A DNA stretch of 64,000 nt from Didymella arachidicola (taxonomy: Eukaryota; Ascomycota; Dothideomycetes; Pleosporales; Didymellaceae): positions 868,001-932,000 of the forward strand of contig CM050002.1 of the NCBI GenBank assembly GCA_016630955.3, in the 5' to 3' direction. The notes under the pieces were generated by a model. The model searched no databases, had not been told where the DNA came from, and was given only the letters and a program-made list of their open reading frames with translations. This document shows positions 1 to 12,351 of this stretch, piece by piece. Position numbers and translations under genes: made by a program. Every line of letters starts with the position of its first letter. Positions within the stretch are counted from its first letter, which is position 1.

Positions 1-99
1 AGCGGGCCACTTTTGCCAAGACCACACCAAAACTCCCCCTATTATGGCCCAAAACACTACAAACTGGCGCTGCATAAGGCAAAACAAGCTGTAATATTA

Positions 100-1752
100 C
101 TAAGAGACCTCTTCTACAGCATTCTTGCACGTTCGCGCGTTGTGCCCACTCTCTCCGCACCGTCCACAGCGTCGTTGGGATGGTTCACCTCCTTCAGCCC
201 GAACCTGCTTCTTTGCCTTCTTACCATCACTACGCGCGCTAAACTCCTGCAGAGCAGCTATCCGCTGGCCCTCTTCAACCGCAAGGCTTCCCTTAGCTTG
301 AATACGCTTTCTTTTGTGCGATTTACGTCGCGTGGCGGCCTTATTAGCCGCTCGAAGCTCAGTAATCTCCTGTTGTGCCAAAACCAGCTTGTGCGCAATA
401 ATTGCTGCCCCCTTTGAGACCTTCTCAAACGCTTCAACTATAGAGGTTGGTGAGCTATTAACATGCGTCTGAATCCTCTTCTTCACAAGCGTTGATTGCG
501 ACCCAAATTCCAGGGTATTGCTTGGGGTTTGCGACTGCCAGAGCGGGCTGTTTTGGGGGAGTGGTGGCGATGGGGTGCGCAGCTTCACATCCAGGGCCAA
601 TATGACGCGATCTGGGGCAAAGGGAGCCAATCCGGCCCCTCGGAACCCTCCTTGAATGTTGCTAGGGGTAATAGCTTTCTTGTGAGCCGCTACAAAGCAT
701 GGGAGGAACTCCTGCTTTGTAATGTGGTTGATCCGGTTGCGCATAAGCTCATTAACCTCAACCCCGTACGCCTTCTTCAGAGGGCCAAAACAACCCACAT
801 CAAGTGGCTGAAGGAGGTGCGATGAGTGCGGAGGCATGCATAGGATCACAATCTTCTGATCCTTGCAGTATTGCGTGAATTCTGGAGTGTTGTGGCTCCC
901 ATGACCGTCAATAATCAGCAACCGGTGGCTGCCAACAGTGCGCGCCTTTGTATACCTGTCAAAGTGCTTCAACCAGTCAAAACCAAGCTCATTGGTAGTC
1001 CAGCCGTTCTCAGAGATGGCAATACTCCAATCTTGGGGCAGGTTGTTGTCCTTGTACCAGCTGGACTGGTGTTGGCGGGCTTTGAAGATGATGTAGGGTG
1101 GAATAGCCCATCCTGTGGCATTAATGCCCTCAATGACTGTTACCCACTCCCGGTTGCCTGGCTGGACCTGCTTTGCTCGTCCTAGTTTCTCTGCATCTGT
1201 TACAACAACTCCGGTGGATATCTGGCCCATCATGAAGCCTGTCTCGTCAAAGTTGTACGTGTCGTTGTCCTGGATGCCATACTTGACTTTGGTAGTAGCT
1301 ACAAGGTTGAACCAGCCCTGTATAACCTCAGGGTCCTCGCAGAGGGCTCGCTTGTAGTCATACTTGCGATTAAAAACTGTTTTGAGCTCCTCCTGACGCG
1401 AAACAAACCTGCTGGCCCACCTTGGGCCAACAGGGGCCAAACTGCGCTCTTTCAGCAGAGAATTGGCCATATCAGCCACAAATTCAAGCCGGGGGGACTC
1501 TCCTCGCGTAACCAGCTCAAGTATGCGCATAACAATCACCTGCTCCTCAGCGCTGGTTAGATTCCGTAAGTTGGCCATAATATTAACGCGTGAAGGTCGT
1601 CCAGCGCGTCGTTGGTGTAGTGTAGTTCGAGAGACGCTGTAGATAGCTGCAGCGCGTCGCTCTGAGAGATTCGCGTCTTGTTTGAGAGCTTGGAGCGCAA
1701 GCTGTATCTGACGCTCGTTTGACGCGTTAAACTGTACTTGTTGTGGAGGCAT
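100..1752 (-). CDS. pogo/Fot1-type DDE transposase with C-terminal zinc knuckle (550 aa)
   Basis: Transposase of the Tc1/mariner-pogo superfamily, which cuts the element out and reinserts it at TA sites. The ATG at 1752 is chosen because it lies just inside the inverted repeat; the longer open frame upstream would read through the repeat. An N-terminal helix-turn-helix region (about residues 10-50) is followed by a CENP-B/Tc5-type DNA-binding region (about 60-130). The DDE core shows YNFDETGF, LLIIDGHGSH and LQPLDVGCF, giving the three acidic residues. A basic stretch and a CCHC knuckle (CGRCGESGHNARTC) end the protein. The copy has no frameshift or internal stop. It is clearly related to the transposase at 39471-41111, but the terminal repeats differ, so these are separate families. 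Confidence 0.9.
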   Translation of the reverse strand: MPPQQVQFNASNERQIQLALQALKQDANLSERRAAAIYSVSRTTLHQRRAGRPSRVNIMANLRNLTSAEEQVIVMRILELVTRGESPRLEFVADMANSLLKERSLAPVGPRWASRFVSRQEELKTVFNRKYDYKRALCEDPEVIQGWFNLVATTKVKYGIQDNDTYNFDETGFMMGQISTGVVVTDAEKLGRAKQVQPGNREWVTVIEGINATGWAIPPYIIFKARQHQSSWYKDNNLPQDWSIAISENGWTTNELGFDWLKHFDRYTKARTVGSHRLLIIDGHGSHNTPEFTQYCKDQKIVILCMPPHSSHLLQPLDVGCFGPLKKAYGVEVNELMRNRINHITKQEFLPCFVAAHKKAITPSNIQGGFRGAGLAPFAPDRVILALDVKLRTPSPPLPQNSPLWQSQTPSNTLEFGSQSTLVKKRIQTHVNSSPTSIVEAFEKVSKGAAIIAHKLVLAQQEITELRAANKAATRRKSHKRKRIQAKGSLAVEEGQRIAALQEFSARSDGKKAKKQVRAEGGEPSQRRCGRCGESGHNARTCKNAVEEVS

Positions 1753-1758
1753 TAGTGT

Positions 1759-1821
1759 AGGGAGGGAGTTTTGGTGTGGTCTTGGCAAAAGTGGCCCGCT
1801 CGTTGACCGGTCCGCTCGTTG
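1759..1821. repeat. right terminal inverted repeat of pogo element 1
   Basis: The stretch 1761-1800 is the inverted copy of bases 1-38. Beyond 1800 the motif CAACGAGCGG (read on the minus strand) occurs twice, 16 nt apart, so the repeat has an internal duplication. A TA follows at 1822-1823. The partner of the outer portion is outside the window. Confidence 0.75.
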
Positions 1822-4448
1822 TACATGTACGTTATTGCCTCTCAAATAATTGTGAAGAAGGTGCGCCAGTCTTGTCGACAATGAGGGGTAGGCCAGGAGG
1901 TTGACAGTGTGGAGAGATGAGAGGGTATCTGCGGTGTCGAAATGACTGCTCATTTCAGCAAGCACGTGGCAGGTGCGACTACGCTAGGAGAGAACACCAT
2001 CAAATACTACTCTGTAGACGCAATGATCTGCCTCTTGACCTTCTCGCCTGCACATACGTGTTTCAGTTCACTATTGACTTTGGTGGGACGATGCCGTTAA
2101 CCGTCCTGTCATCCAGTCATCGTTGCATGGTGAAGGATCACAACAGTAACTTCAGTTTCACTCAGCTGGTAAAAATCTCTTGCATTCGGAGGCAGTTCCG
2201 AGCAGTAGTCTCTGCCAAATTATAGGTCGGAGGTTATCCATACAAGAAAATTACCAAGGCCATGGCTTCAATTGTAATCCGCGCAAGCATCCCGTTGGCG
2301 GGAACTGATATGCACTGCACGTCCACCTGTATTTGCAGCTTCAGATTACCAGCTGGGTAGACTATTGCGGAGACTTTCCACGAAGGGCCGATGAAGTCAA
2401 CATTTGTCCCGGCTACATGGTCAGCTGCCTATTGAACGATCACTTCGGGCCGGTTTGAGATGCATGAAACATGATCCCAGGTACCTTCTCTAACCTTAAT
2501 GTCGATATCAGCCAAAGACGGCAAGGCTGCTATGCCTATACTCGCGCAGACCCCACCTTTCGTAAGATCGCCTTCGAGTAGAAAGGCGGTGTCTTTGCTC
2601 GGAGCTTAATGCACGGCCTAACCCGTACGAAAAATCATCTAAGACAGGACGGTCTGGGGGTTCGGCCAAAGATAAAAGGTGCTGAGTGTCAGGTCGTCGT
2701 CAAGTGAGACATGGATGTCAAGCTTTCCGGCATGTAACGTCATAACGTGATGATCAACGTGGCTCAAACGCTTAGAGAAAAGTGAAAGAAAAGTTTGTGC
2801 GGCAGTGAATTGCTACATTGCGACATTTCTTCCATGGACAGGGGAGTCGGGAGACATTCCTTCCAGCGGCATAGTGCTCACTCCACGAGTTTGCGAGGCC
2901 TTGGCTCGGCGACAAGGGCTTTCTCGTGTGAACGGGACGATAACCGTACACGAACTTTAGTGATTGGTTACTGGATTTTGAAAAGAAGGTTGTGGAGGTC
3001 GTCAGAACGGTAAGTATCTGGGGGTGTTGTGTGAGAGGCTGCTGAATACAAAAGCGACGCCGCATTGTCCGATACTGTGTAGAGGAAGCACGAAGAGATC
3101 CTCTGTAACAGTTTGGTCAGGAGTGGTGAGTTGGGTGACAGGGAGTGCCGCAGGGTCCAACTTATGTGACGATCCTATACGAATTATGATGAAAGAAGGC
3201 AGACGGCGGCGGAGATCTGCGCTCACAGCCAACGGCGACGAGGTGAGGGGCGCGTGGACACTGTGGCCCATATTTGTGGCAGTCAACAGACAATGCAGAA
3301 CAAAATCTGTCTGTGGTAGCGACGGTAGTGCGCAGAGAATACGGTACTCCCAGCGCCGGCAGAGTGGGATGCCGCCGTGCCTATGACGGAGAGTTCTTGC
3401 GTTGGTGTTGTAGTGAAGGCTTGGTGGGCAACAACGTCCTAAGGAGGAAAGAGCGTTGTTGCGAGCCCCGCCGAGCATCATCATCTCAGCCAGCGCGACT
3501 CGCACGACGACGATTGGCACGCAACCTTGAAGCCGTACGCCGGTCAGCGCACGTCCTTGCCGTCTTTGCCGGCCGAGCGATGATGTCAATTCGTCGCCTG
3601 GTGCGACAGGCGTGGTTGCGGCGCCGCTGTGGGGACTGTCCGACCGTGGACAAGGGCAAGGTTAGGAGCCAATCTTGCATTGCTTGCGGTTAGCAAAGGT
3701 AATCTCGCAGACGTCATTGCCGCTCAGCCTTCACAATTGCGGTTGCGAGCACTGGCGATCAGGACGCACCCAGCGGCTGCCTTCTTGCGGGCAGAAACAC
3801 CACCTGGCGCAGCGCAGCCCGCCCAGCTGTAACCGTCGTCAGACGCCCCGTTCCGCGGGCCCAGTGGCCAGCTGCGTTGCTGTTGACTCGACACTAGCTT
3901 GCCGCCGGTTGTCCTTCAGCCCCTCAGAGTGGGCTCTGCGCTTGGTGCTGAGGGCGATCGACACGATCAAACCATGGAGTCGCAGCGTTGGGAGCGGTTG
4001 CCTTTGTATGACTACGCCGGTGCGGCAGCGTGAACAATTGACAGCAGTTTCTCTTCCTCTTCCACGTCCAAACTGCAGTCACATCTCAGACTTCAGTCCG
4101 TACGCTTCTTTGTCGGTCAAACCCAGCAGCTGCAGCCACCACGAGGACGCCGGGCTCGGCAACGCAGCGTCATCGCATTCCTGCACCAGCCTATCCACAT
4201 TCCACCCATCGCCCGAGGCTCCGACAGCGCCTCGCAGGGGTTGTATCCGATTTTCTGCCAGCAGAGGACCCTTGATATTACAAGTGGCATAGCGCTTCTA
4301 GCGGGGCTTCCTAACAAGTCCTCATCCCTCGACATCGCCCACTTTATCACTTGGCGCCTGTCCACTTGATCTAACGGCGCCGTTCCTGCCGAATCTTGTG
4401 CACCTCTTCAACTCATACTACAGAGCCGCATCGCAGCCTGTTACTGAG
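1822..4448. other. intergenic, no supported gene
   Basis: About 2.6 kb between the pogo element and the SCOC-like gene. Short open frames on both strands lack recognisable domains and consistent splice signals. The right part (about 3.3-4.4 kb) is GC-rich. It probably contains the promoter and 5' leader of the gene starting at 4449. I see no repeat or RNA gene. Confidence 0.5.
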
Positions 4449-5179
4449 ATGTCGGAGCAATTGTCTTCTGCACCTTACCCGACTGTCGCAGTCTTCGACG
4501 TTGACCGCCGGTCCTCGTATCCAGACGACATGAGCAGCACCAGCAGCACCGGCTCTGTCAGTGACCAGGACGGCCCCAAGGCCGGCGACCCTACGCTGCG
4601 CCCGCGCCTAGGAAGCAGGAAGTCCAGCGGCACCATCATAATACCGCGCGACAGCCCGCACGTCGAGCTCAAGGAAGAAGAGTACGACGACGGTGATGCC
4701 AGGACCATGAGCCCTCGACGGAGCAGCGAGGAGATTGAGAAGATGGGCCAGGATGCCCGTCAGGCCCTGATAGAGTAAGTTGTTACCGAGAATCCACCAT
4801 CACTGCCGCTCGACGATCGCATGAGGCCCAAAGGCAACTTCAGCGACCGCCATCTTCGTGTCGCACACCGCCTGTCGTGTCGCAGCAACCTGTCGTCTAC
4901 CGATCGCAACTCGATGACTAACATATTCTCCAGACAAGCCAAGCAGCTCCAAGCAAGCCTCATGGAAATTGTAGACCGCGTAGAGGTCGTCAAGTCAGAA
5001 CATGAGAAGCTCGAAGGCGGCAACAAGTTTCTGCAGTCGTACGTATTGTCGACCATGCTTTGTGACTTTCCCTAACACGCTGCAGATACATCGGCGAGCT
5101 CATGCAAACCAGCAAGCTCACCTCGTCTGGTGCTGGCAAATCGACCAAAGTCAAAGGCAAAGGCCGAATCATCAAATAA
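4449..5179 (+). CDS. SCOC-like short coiled-coil protein (174 aa, 3 exons)
   Basis: Exons 4449-4774, 4934-5038 and 5086-5179 join to a 174-residue protein. Intron 1 has donor GTAAGT and a GACTAAC branch; intron 2 has donor GTACGT and a CCTAAC branch; both junctions keep frame (phase 2). The N-terminal 105 residues are a low-complexity Ser/Asp/Pro-rich region. The C-terminal part (about 105-155) is an amphipathic helix ending in LQSYIGELMQTSK, which matches the short coiled-coil (SCOC/DUF2205) family; the animal protein ends the helix in a similar LGQYIENLM. SCOC is a Golgi/ARL-associated adaptor in animals. Its role in fungi is little studied, and predictors sometimes call such genes bZIP. 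The ATG at 4449 is preferred over an in-frame ATG at 4398 because the family-like N-terminus begins there; this choice is uncertain. Confidence 0.75.
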
Positions 5180-8100
5180 CAACCAGTGCTCCCAGCCCCT
5201 AGGTTGATCGCCTACAACGATGGCTGGGGTCACGGAGCGTATCAAGTCGGCATTCCACCAGGACCTCATCGCATCATCGACGCGACACGCCTCACCAATC
5301 CCCACTACACGAGCATCATGATCATTTACTGCCTCACACATTAAAAACACCGCACACACCGACTCACATCAACTGATTGCGTTCACAAGCGTTGCATAAC
5401 GGCATTGGTCCGTCGGCGTTTTTCACTTCGTTCGATTCAGCACACCTGCTACTGTGTTACCACCGTTCATCACTTAACTTCTTTTTCGACAATCCCTACG
5501 GGATCTGGCTTTGCCGAGCCATTGTTTCACTGCTCGCTTGAACATCTATACCACGGCACTTCGAGTGCTACCGCGTTTGCTTTACACAACGGCGACATTG
5601 GCGTTCCGGAGTTTGGACGCTTTTGATGTCATTGGCCTTGGGCCATGGTCTGGAAAGATGGAAAGAAGACATTCAGCGTCTAGCCTATAGCACAGCGAGT
5701 GCGACATGTTTGCGCTCGTTAGCTATGTAAGGCTGTTGGAATGCTGAAATCGCTTCCATTCGGCAGGAGGAAGTCGCTGACCCTGAAATGTGTCAGTAGA
5801 CAACTTGGAGGTCCGCATTACATAGTTCAATCGATCGCACTGTCCACACGCAATCTCGCCATCAATCTTCGCCTCCCACTCTTCGCGCCAACATCTATTG
5901 ATTCAATCTCACCAGGCGCATGAACGGTCTACGTTGGAATATCGTACTCGGCGCCTACCGAATGATTTTCGTCGAAACCATTTCTGGCATCAGGGAAATA
6001 GTGATAGTCACATAGCACCACCGATCGCAATCTCTGTACCGTCAATCAGAGTTCCGCATCGAGCTTCCACCGGCAGAAGGTGCCACGCTGGAACCCTGCA
6101 TCGTAGCAAACCTCTGAGATGGCATCCATTCGTATCGCAGCCGAATCGAGAGAGTCCCGAGGAGGACGCAGGAGTTGGCACAGCAGCTGTGGGTCAGGGA
6201 CAAGTTTTGGTGCTACCGACCCACACGAAGACTCGCTCACAGCTGCCAGCAAGTGTTCCGTTTCATGTCATGCGCGCCTGCTGCAGCGAAAAGGCGCCGT
6301 GCACACGCATTGGGTGAACAAAGCCTCTGTTCCACTTGCTTGCCGCAAAGCGTTCCGCTGCGCTTCCGCTGCCAGTTCACCTCCAAGGATGAGACCAGTC
6401 TCGCAAGCTTCCGCACAACACACATTTTGTGCGCTGATTCGCCGTGCTGTCTAGCTGTCATGTGGACTACACACACACCAACCTCAGCTCGTTTACTCGG
6501 AGCCTACCGCGCAGCAATCCAGCATCGCCTCCACCCCAGCACCCACAGCTTCATCCGCAATTCCAACCCTCCCGCAAGTTATCGTGCTGCTGTGTCGGCG
6601 TGCGTGATCAGGCCTCACCGCCACGTTGGCCTTGCTGCCTTCCTTGCATTACTACTCATGCAACTGCTGCAACGGGGTCGTGCAAAATACTGAAGTCAGC
6701 ACTGTGCCCTGGGACCCGCCTTTCCTGCCTAGCGCGGCGCCGTGCAATGGCCACGGGTGCGAATGCACGGCGGATGCACCTTCTGCCGCCGGTGCCACGT
6801 GCTTGGGGCCGGTATGCACGGCGAGTCAAGGCGTGGAAGGCGGGTTTGTGATGTGCGTGCGGTGGTGCGCAGCTGGGCTGGGCTACCTCCCTGATCTTGC
6901 TCAAAGTAATTGAAATTGATTCACGCCTTCAGGTTTCCTGTCTCGCTGTTTGGTTTCTGCAAGCGCAGCATACCGTCCTGCTGCATTTCAGCAATATCGG
7001 CATTCCCGTCTGAGGATTTGATTTCCCTTGGCTGAATCGCGTGCTCCTCCCACATGTAATCCCACTCCACTCCATACACTAGAAAAACACGTCTTCCCTC
7101 GCCAAAGCCCGCGACCCCATACCGCCTTCCAAGCGCTCTTCTCGGTACTCGGTAGGCCTCCTACCTTTAGCGTGGCATTTCCTCGTAGAGCATCATGCGT
7201 AACTCGTGAGCGGGTAAGCTCGCGAAAAGCGCAAGATCTTTACACATCCTGCAGCTAATCAAGGCTTTGGTACCTGAAAGAAGGTCGTGGGTGTTGGGTT
7301 AGAAGGGGTTTTGCGCGTCTTTTCGGCGAAGGGGGAGGTGATGGAATGGGTACTGCGCTGGTTCTGCTAGATTGTTTGTGCGGGAGAAGGTTGCACTGAC
7401 TGGGTGATGGATGGGCGGGGATATGGCTGTCAGCATGGCATGGCACTGCAAGATGGCACGTAGCCACGAAGCGGCTTCGCATCGTGAGACTACGGGGTGC
7501 AGCCTTGTCAGCTGCCAGGGATCGACGATGGCATGGTAGTCCCTTGGCCTGTACCCTCCACGCAGCGGTACCAACGCGGCGAAGACATCGACGATGCGTA
7601 ACGAGGCTGCCTTGCCCTACGCTCAATGCAGTGATCTGCGGATAAACTCTAAACGCACGACTTGCGTCTTGCGCGGTCGCGGTCAACGATGGGAATCTTG
7701 CGGATGGAATGGATGTTTGGAACGCTATAATCGCAGCGCTTCAAGCTGCCGAAGTTGTGCTGTTGATGAAGCGAGCGAGTTGGGTCACGGACGAGAGGTA
7801 TATCTCAGCTATGAACCAGACCTCGACTGATAGTAGAGGAAGAAGAAGCACGTGAGAACCGATCGAGTGTGAAAAATTGAATAAACAGTAGAGTAAGCTG
7901 TGTGCCATCTGCGTGAAACAAACAACTCCACGCGATATGCAATACAAAACAGGGTGATAGGGATGGGATTTATCCACGCTCCCCTGTACCAATGCCGCCA
8001 CGACAACAAGCACAACAACGCCGACTCGCCAATGGCGCCAACGACAAAAGCCCTTCAAGTGGCGGTCCAGCCACATGACCTCCGTCAACGCGATCCAAGA

Positions 8101-8300
8101 TTGCTCACGCCTGGGGTATCCTCCCTCTGAAATACAGCTTCTATACACGACAAGAGGAAGAGCCGCTACTACTCTGTTTTGTCAACCCTGTTCCTCTTAG
8201 TCTCCGGGCCAGCCTCGTCTTTCTTCTTCCTCTTCCTCTTGTCCGTGGATAGTCAACTGCTATGACTCCTCAGAAGCAACTGCGCCCGTCAGCTTCGCTG
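5180..8300. other. intergenic, no supported gene
   Basis: A 3.1-kb stretch between two convergent genes. Several open frames of 60-170 codons overlap each other on both strands, but none shows a domain, hydrophobic segment or spliceable continuation. It should contain the 3' UTRs of the SCOC-like gene (left) and the histidine kinase (right). No repeat or transposon remnant was recognised. Confidence 0.45.
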
Positions 8301-11300
8301 CTATTTCATATCAGACATGGATCTCAACAGTACCCCTTGTACAGACTCATCCGTCTGGTCGGCAGCGAGGAGTTTTGGGCTTCCGGCGGCGGCGGGCCCG
8401 CGCTCGGTGAAGCCGCGGGCCTCGAGCTGCGGGCGCTTCGACGGCGACGACGAGGGGGATGTAGATGGTGCGCCGAGCTGGGGTGTTTGCAGGTTGTCTT
8501 TGGAGTGCGATGCGTCGTAGAGACCGCCGCCCATTGTGGCGCATCGTAGGATAGTCTGGATGAGCTGGTTTTGACGGAGCGGTTTGGAGAGGTAGTCCTG
8601 TTGCTGTTAGTGGCTTGATGTGAAGTAGGGAGTGTGGTCGACTTACGTCCATCTGTGCCGCGAGACACTTCTCGCGATCACCAACCATGGCGTGTGCAGT
8701 AAGCGCGATGACCGCCGTGGAGGGAATGCCATTTTCGCGTTCCCATTCACGGATCTTGGCTGTGGCTTCAAATCCACCCATGACGGGCATCTGCACGTCC
8801 ATCAGAACGCAGTCGTAGCGCTTCTTTTGGATGTGTTCAAACGCCTCAAGGCCGTTGTTGGCCACGGTGACCCTGTGGTGGTATTTCTCCAGGATGCGGA
8901 CTGCAAGCTTTTGGTTGACAGCGTTGTCTTCAGCCAGCAAAATGTTGAACGACTTGGAGTGATCAGAGACCAAGGGTGCGGCACGTCCGTCCAGAGCCGG
9001 TATCAATGCATTACCCAGGTCGATAGGTAGACAAGGAGTGGTCATGTAACTGGAGATGCCGTTCTCCAGGGCAGACCTTAGGCTTATCGCTACATGCGGT
9101 GTGAGCATGACGAGCGGAATGTACTTGAAGCGATCCTCGCCCCTCAACTCTCGAGCCGTAGCGTCGTTATCGACAATGACGCAATCGTAAGCAATGTTAG
9201 TCCTCTTGTCCGATGCCGGCACTTCTTCGACGGAGCCGACAACCATGGGCACGAGATTGAGGGCCTTGAGGTGCGAGACAACTTCTTCGGAGAAGTTGGT
9301 GTGGCTCTGATCGATGAAGATGACAGTGTGGCCGTTGTAAGCCCTGAGGTTAGGCTGAATGGCGCTGATATCAGGGTTGCCAAGGCGAACTCTGCAGGTG
9401 AAGTAGAACACACTGCCCTTGCCAAAGTCGGACTCGACCCACATGCGACCACCCATGAGCGTCACGAGACGTTTTGAGATCGACAATCCAAGACCAGTAC
9501 CACCGAACTTCCTGGTTGTCGAACCGTCGGCCTGCTGGAAGGTGTCGAAGATCAAGTTGAGCTTGTCGCCGCGGATACCTATGCCGGTGTCGGAGACTGC
9601 AAACTGGAAGACGTACTGATCCGGACCACATTCCTGCTCTTGCGCCATACTGATGGCAACCTTGACTTCTCCGCGCTCAGTGAACTTGATGGCGTTTCCA
9701 ACGAGGTTCAGGATGATCTGCCTCAACCTGAAGGAATCACCAATAACATAGTCCGGTACCCTGAAGGAGACATCGTAGGCTAGATTGAGCTTGCGTTCGT
9801 TTGCCCTCGAAGCCAAGGACTTGAGTGCGTTGAAGATGGTACCACGGATCGAGAAGGGAATCTCCTCCATGACCATGCGGTTTGCTTCGATCTTGGAGAT
9901 ATCGAGAATATCATCAATAATGGTCAAAAGCTGACCAGCCAAGTTGTGGACGATCGTCAGCATCTCACGCTGAGCATGCGTAAGATCGGTATCGAGTGTA
10001 AGCTGTGTCATACCAATGATACCGTTCATAGGTGTTCGAATCTCGTGGGACATGTTGGCGAGGAACTCGGACTTGGTCTTGTTGGCCAGCTCGGCGGCCT
10101 CCCTGGCAGCTGTGTTCCTCTGAATGGACTCGCGCAAGCTGGACACCATCTGGTTGATCTTCCTCTTCAGTTCGTCCATCTCACCAGATGCTTCGACTGT
10201 GATCTGTGTGAACTTGCCCTCCATGGCCGCATTGGTTATATCGCCGAAAGCGCGCACCTGCGAGGTCAAGTTTTGGGCCATCGTGTTGACGTCGGTGGTA
10301 ATCTCTTTCCACCGACCATCAATATCCCGGATGTCTGCTTGTCCGCCCATCTTTCCGTCGACACCGACATCGCGGGCTACGCGCTTCACAGCAAGCGACC
10401 ACTCGTCAAGTCTCATGACCATGTCGTTGATGGTGTCCTTCAGCAGACGAATTTCTCCTTCGGCATCCACATGTACTCTCCTGCTCATATCTCCCTTGGC
10501 GATAGCCTGTGTGACTTCTGAGATACTTCGTACCTGTAATGTCAGGTTCTGGGCCATGGTGTTGACGTTGTTTGTAAGGTCCTTCCATTTTCCTTCAACA
10601 TTGTCGACTTGCGCTTGCCCGCCGAGGATACCGTCGGTGCCGACCTCACGAGCGACCTTGCTGACCTCCTGGGCAAATGTGTTCAAGCGGTCCACCATGG
10701 TGTTGATGGTGATCTTCAGTGAAAGAATCTCACCCTGGACTTCAGCCTTGACCTTGCGGCTGAGATCTCCCCTTGCTACAGCGGTAGTGACCTCGGCGAT
10801 CTCTCGTACTTGTGTAGTCAGGTTCATGGCCATACCGTTCACATTCTCAGTGAGGTCCTTCCAGGTTCCTTCGACTCCGTGGACAGTAGCCTGGCCACCC
10901 AATCTACCCTCAGATCCGACTTCCCTCGCGATCTTTGTGACTTCATGCGCAAATTGTTGCAGTTGGTCAACCATGCGGTTGATCGTGTTCTTGAGTTCCA
11001 GAATTTCGCCCTTGCACTCGGCCTCAACCTTCCGAGTGAGATTACCTTGTGCGACCGCCGTTGTTACTTGAGCAATATCTCGCACTTGGGTTGTGAGATT
11101 CTGCGCCATGGCGTTCACGTTGACGGTCAGCTCGTTCCACATGCCCTTAACACCAGCGATCTCTGCCTGACCACCAAGCTTTCCCTCGGTACCGACGTCT
11201 CTGGCCACTTTCGTGACCTCTGTCGCAAATGATTGCAGTTGGTCCACCATGGTGTTGATCGTCTGTTGGAGCTGGAGGATTTCTCCCCTCGCTGGACGCT

Positions 11301-12351
11301 CGATCTTTCTGCTCAAGTCGCCGTGGGCGACAGCGGTTGTAACAACGGCGATTTCTCGCACCTGCTCGGTAAGGTTCTTGGCCATGTCATTGACTACGCG
11401 TGTCAGTAGACGGCCCGATTGCGACTACACCATAAATAACTTACCAGAGTCGGTCAACTCTGCCCAAATACCATCTACGCCTGGCAGGTTAGCCTGCCCA
11501 CCAAGTCTGCCCTCGGTTCCGACTTCTCGGGCCAGGAAGGTGACCTGACTGGCAAACTCCTGCAACTGGTCCACCATGGTATTGATGGTGCGTTTGAACA
11601 GGGTGATTTCGGGATCCATTTCCTTAGCATGAATCAAAACCTTCTTGCTCAGATCGCCCATAGCGACGGCTGTGACAATGGCACCGATTTCACGCAGGGC
11701 CTTCTGGAAAGCCAGGTTGGCCTGCTGGTGCTTGCCGAGCTCACGCTTCAGGGCGCCAATGTCCTCGATTCCGTGCTCAAACACCATGTTCTGGTTGCTC
11801 AGCTGCTTGTTGACCTCGGCGCTCAGGTTGTCAATGTGCTCGCGCTGGTTCTTGATCTGGTCGGCCTGCTTGTTCAGGTGGTCGCGCAGGTAGTTGAGCT
11901 GCTCCTCGGTGAGGGCAGCCGCGGGCTCTTGAGCGTGGTCGCCATTACTCTCTTTCGCAGCGAGCCAGTTGCTGACCCAGAGCGCGCGCTGCTCCTTGGT
12001 CGAGCCGCGGCGGTCGTATGGTGCGCTGGGCTTGGCGAAGGGCCCGGCTGATGTGTAGACGAGGCCCTCTTCGCCAGGCTCGCCGGCAGGCGTAATGGGC
12101 AGGACGCCCGGGTTGATGGCAACATTGCTCTTGTGCTCGAGGAAGTCTATGCGGGCGCAGAGAGCGGCCATCTCGCGCTGGAGGGCGACCTTTTCGTCGC
12201 AGTCGGGGCCGGGCAGGTGGATGGCATTTGCAGCGAAGCTCGCGCCGTTGGCGGCGATCTGGGCCTTGAAGGAGGCATCGCGGGCCGGGTCGTGGGCTCT
12301 CGCGAGGTTCTTGATGTAGTCGGTGAGCCCGGCGTAGGTTTCGGCAGCCAT
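8301..12351 (-). CDS. nik1: group III hybrid histidine kinase, HAMP-repeat osmosensor (1316 aa, 3 exons)
   Basis: Exons 12351-11445, 11393-8647 and 8597-8301 on the minus strand; introns of 51 and 49 nt with donors GTAAGT and acceptors TAG/CAG, and total length divisible by three. After an N-terminal coiled region come tandem HAMP repeats of about 92 residues (motif TAVAxGDLSxK ... TINTMVDQL ... GGQA): five full copies and a sixth, divergent one, from about residue 220 to 690. Then follow the H-box (NMSHEIRTPMNG, phospho-acceptor His752), an ATPase domain with GGTGLGLSISK, and a receiver domain (CVLMDVQMPVMGG, Asp1168) completed by YLSKPL in exon 3. This is the Nik1/Os-1 (Dic1 in Cochliobolus) cytoplasmic kinase that acts upstream of the HOG MAP-kinase pathway in osmotic response. 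It is the protein through which dicarboximide and phenylpyrrole fungicides act. All catalytic residues are present. Confidence 0.97.

Larger units (their letters stand above)
1..1821 (-). mobile_element. pogo/Fot1-type DNA transposon, left end cut by the window
   Basis: Terminal inverted repeats frame one transposase gene. Bases 1-38 are the reverse complement of about 1761-1800, with a small difference at the inner edge. On the right the repeat seems to run on through a second copy of the motif CAACGAGCGG to about 1821, next to a TA at 1822-1823, as expected for a pogo-type TA target site. The matching outer part on the left lies outside the window, so the exact ends and target duplication cannot be confirmed. 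The transposase is uninterrupted and its DDE residues are present, so the copy looks young and possibly able to move. It has no sign of RIP. Confidence 0.85.

Noticed and set aside
4821..5075. Independent 84-codon frame over exon 2 of the SCOC-like gene
   Set aside because: It runs through both introns; the spliced model matches the SCOC family better.
10124..11071. 315-codon plus-strand frame inside the histidine kinase
   Set aside because: It is antisense to the repeated HAMP domains; its repeats mirror theirs.
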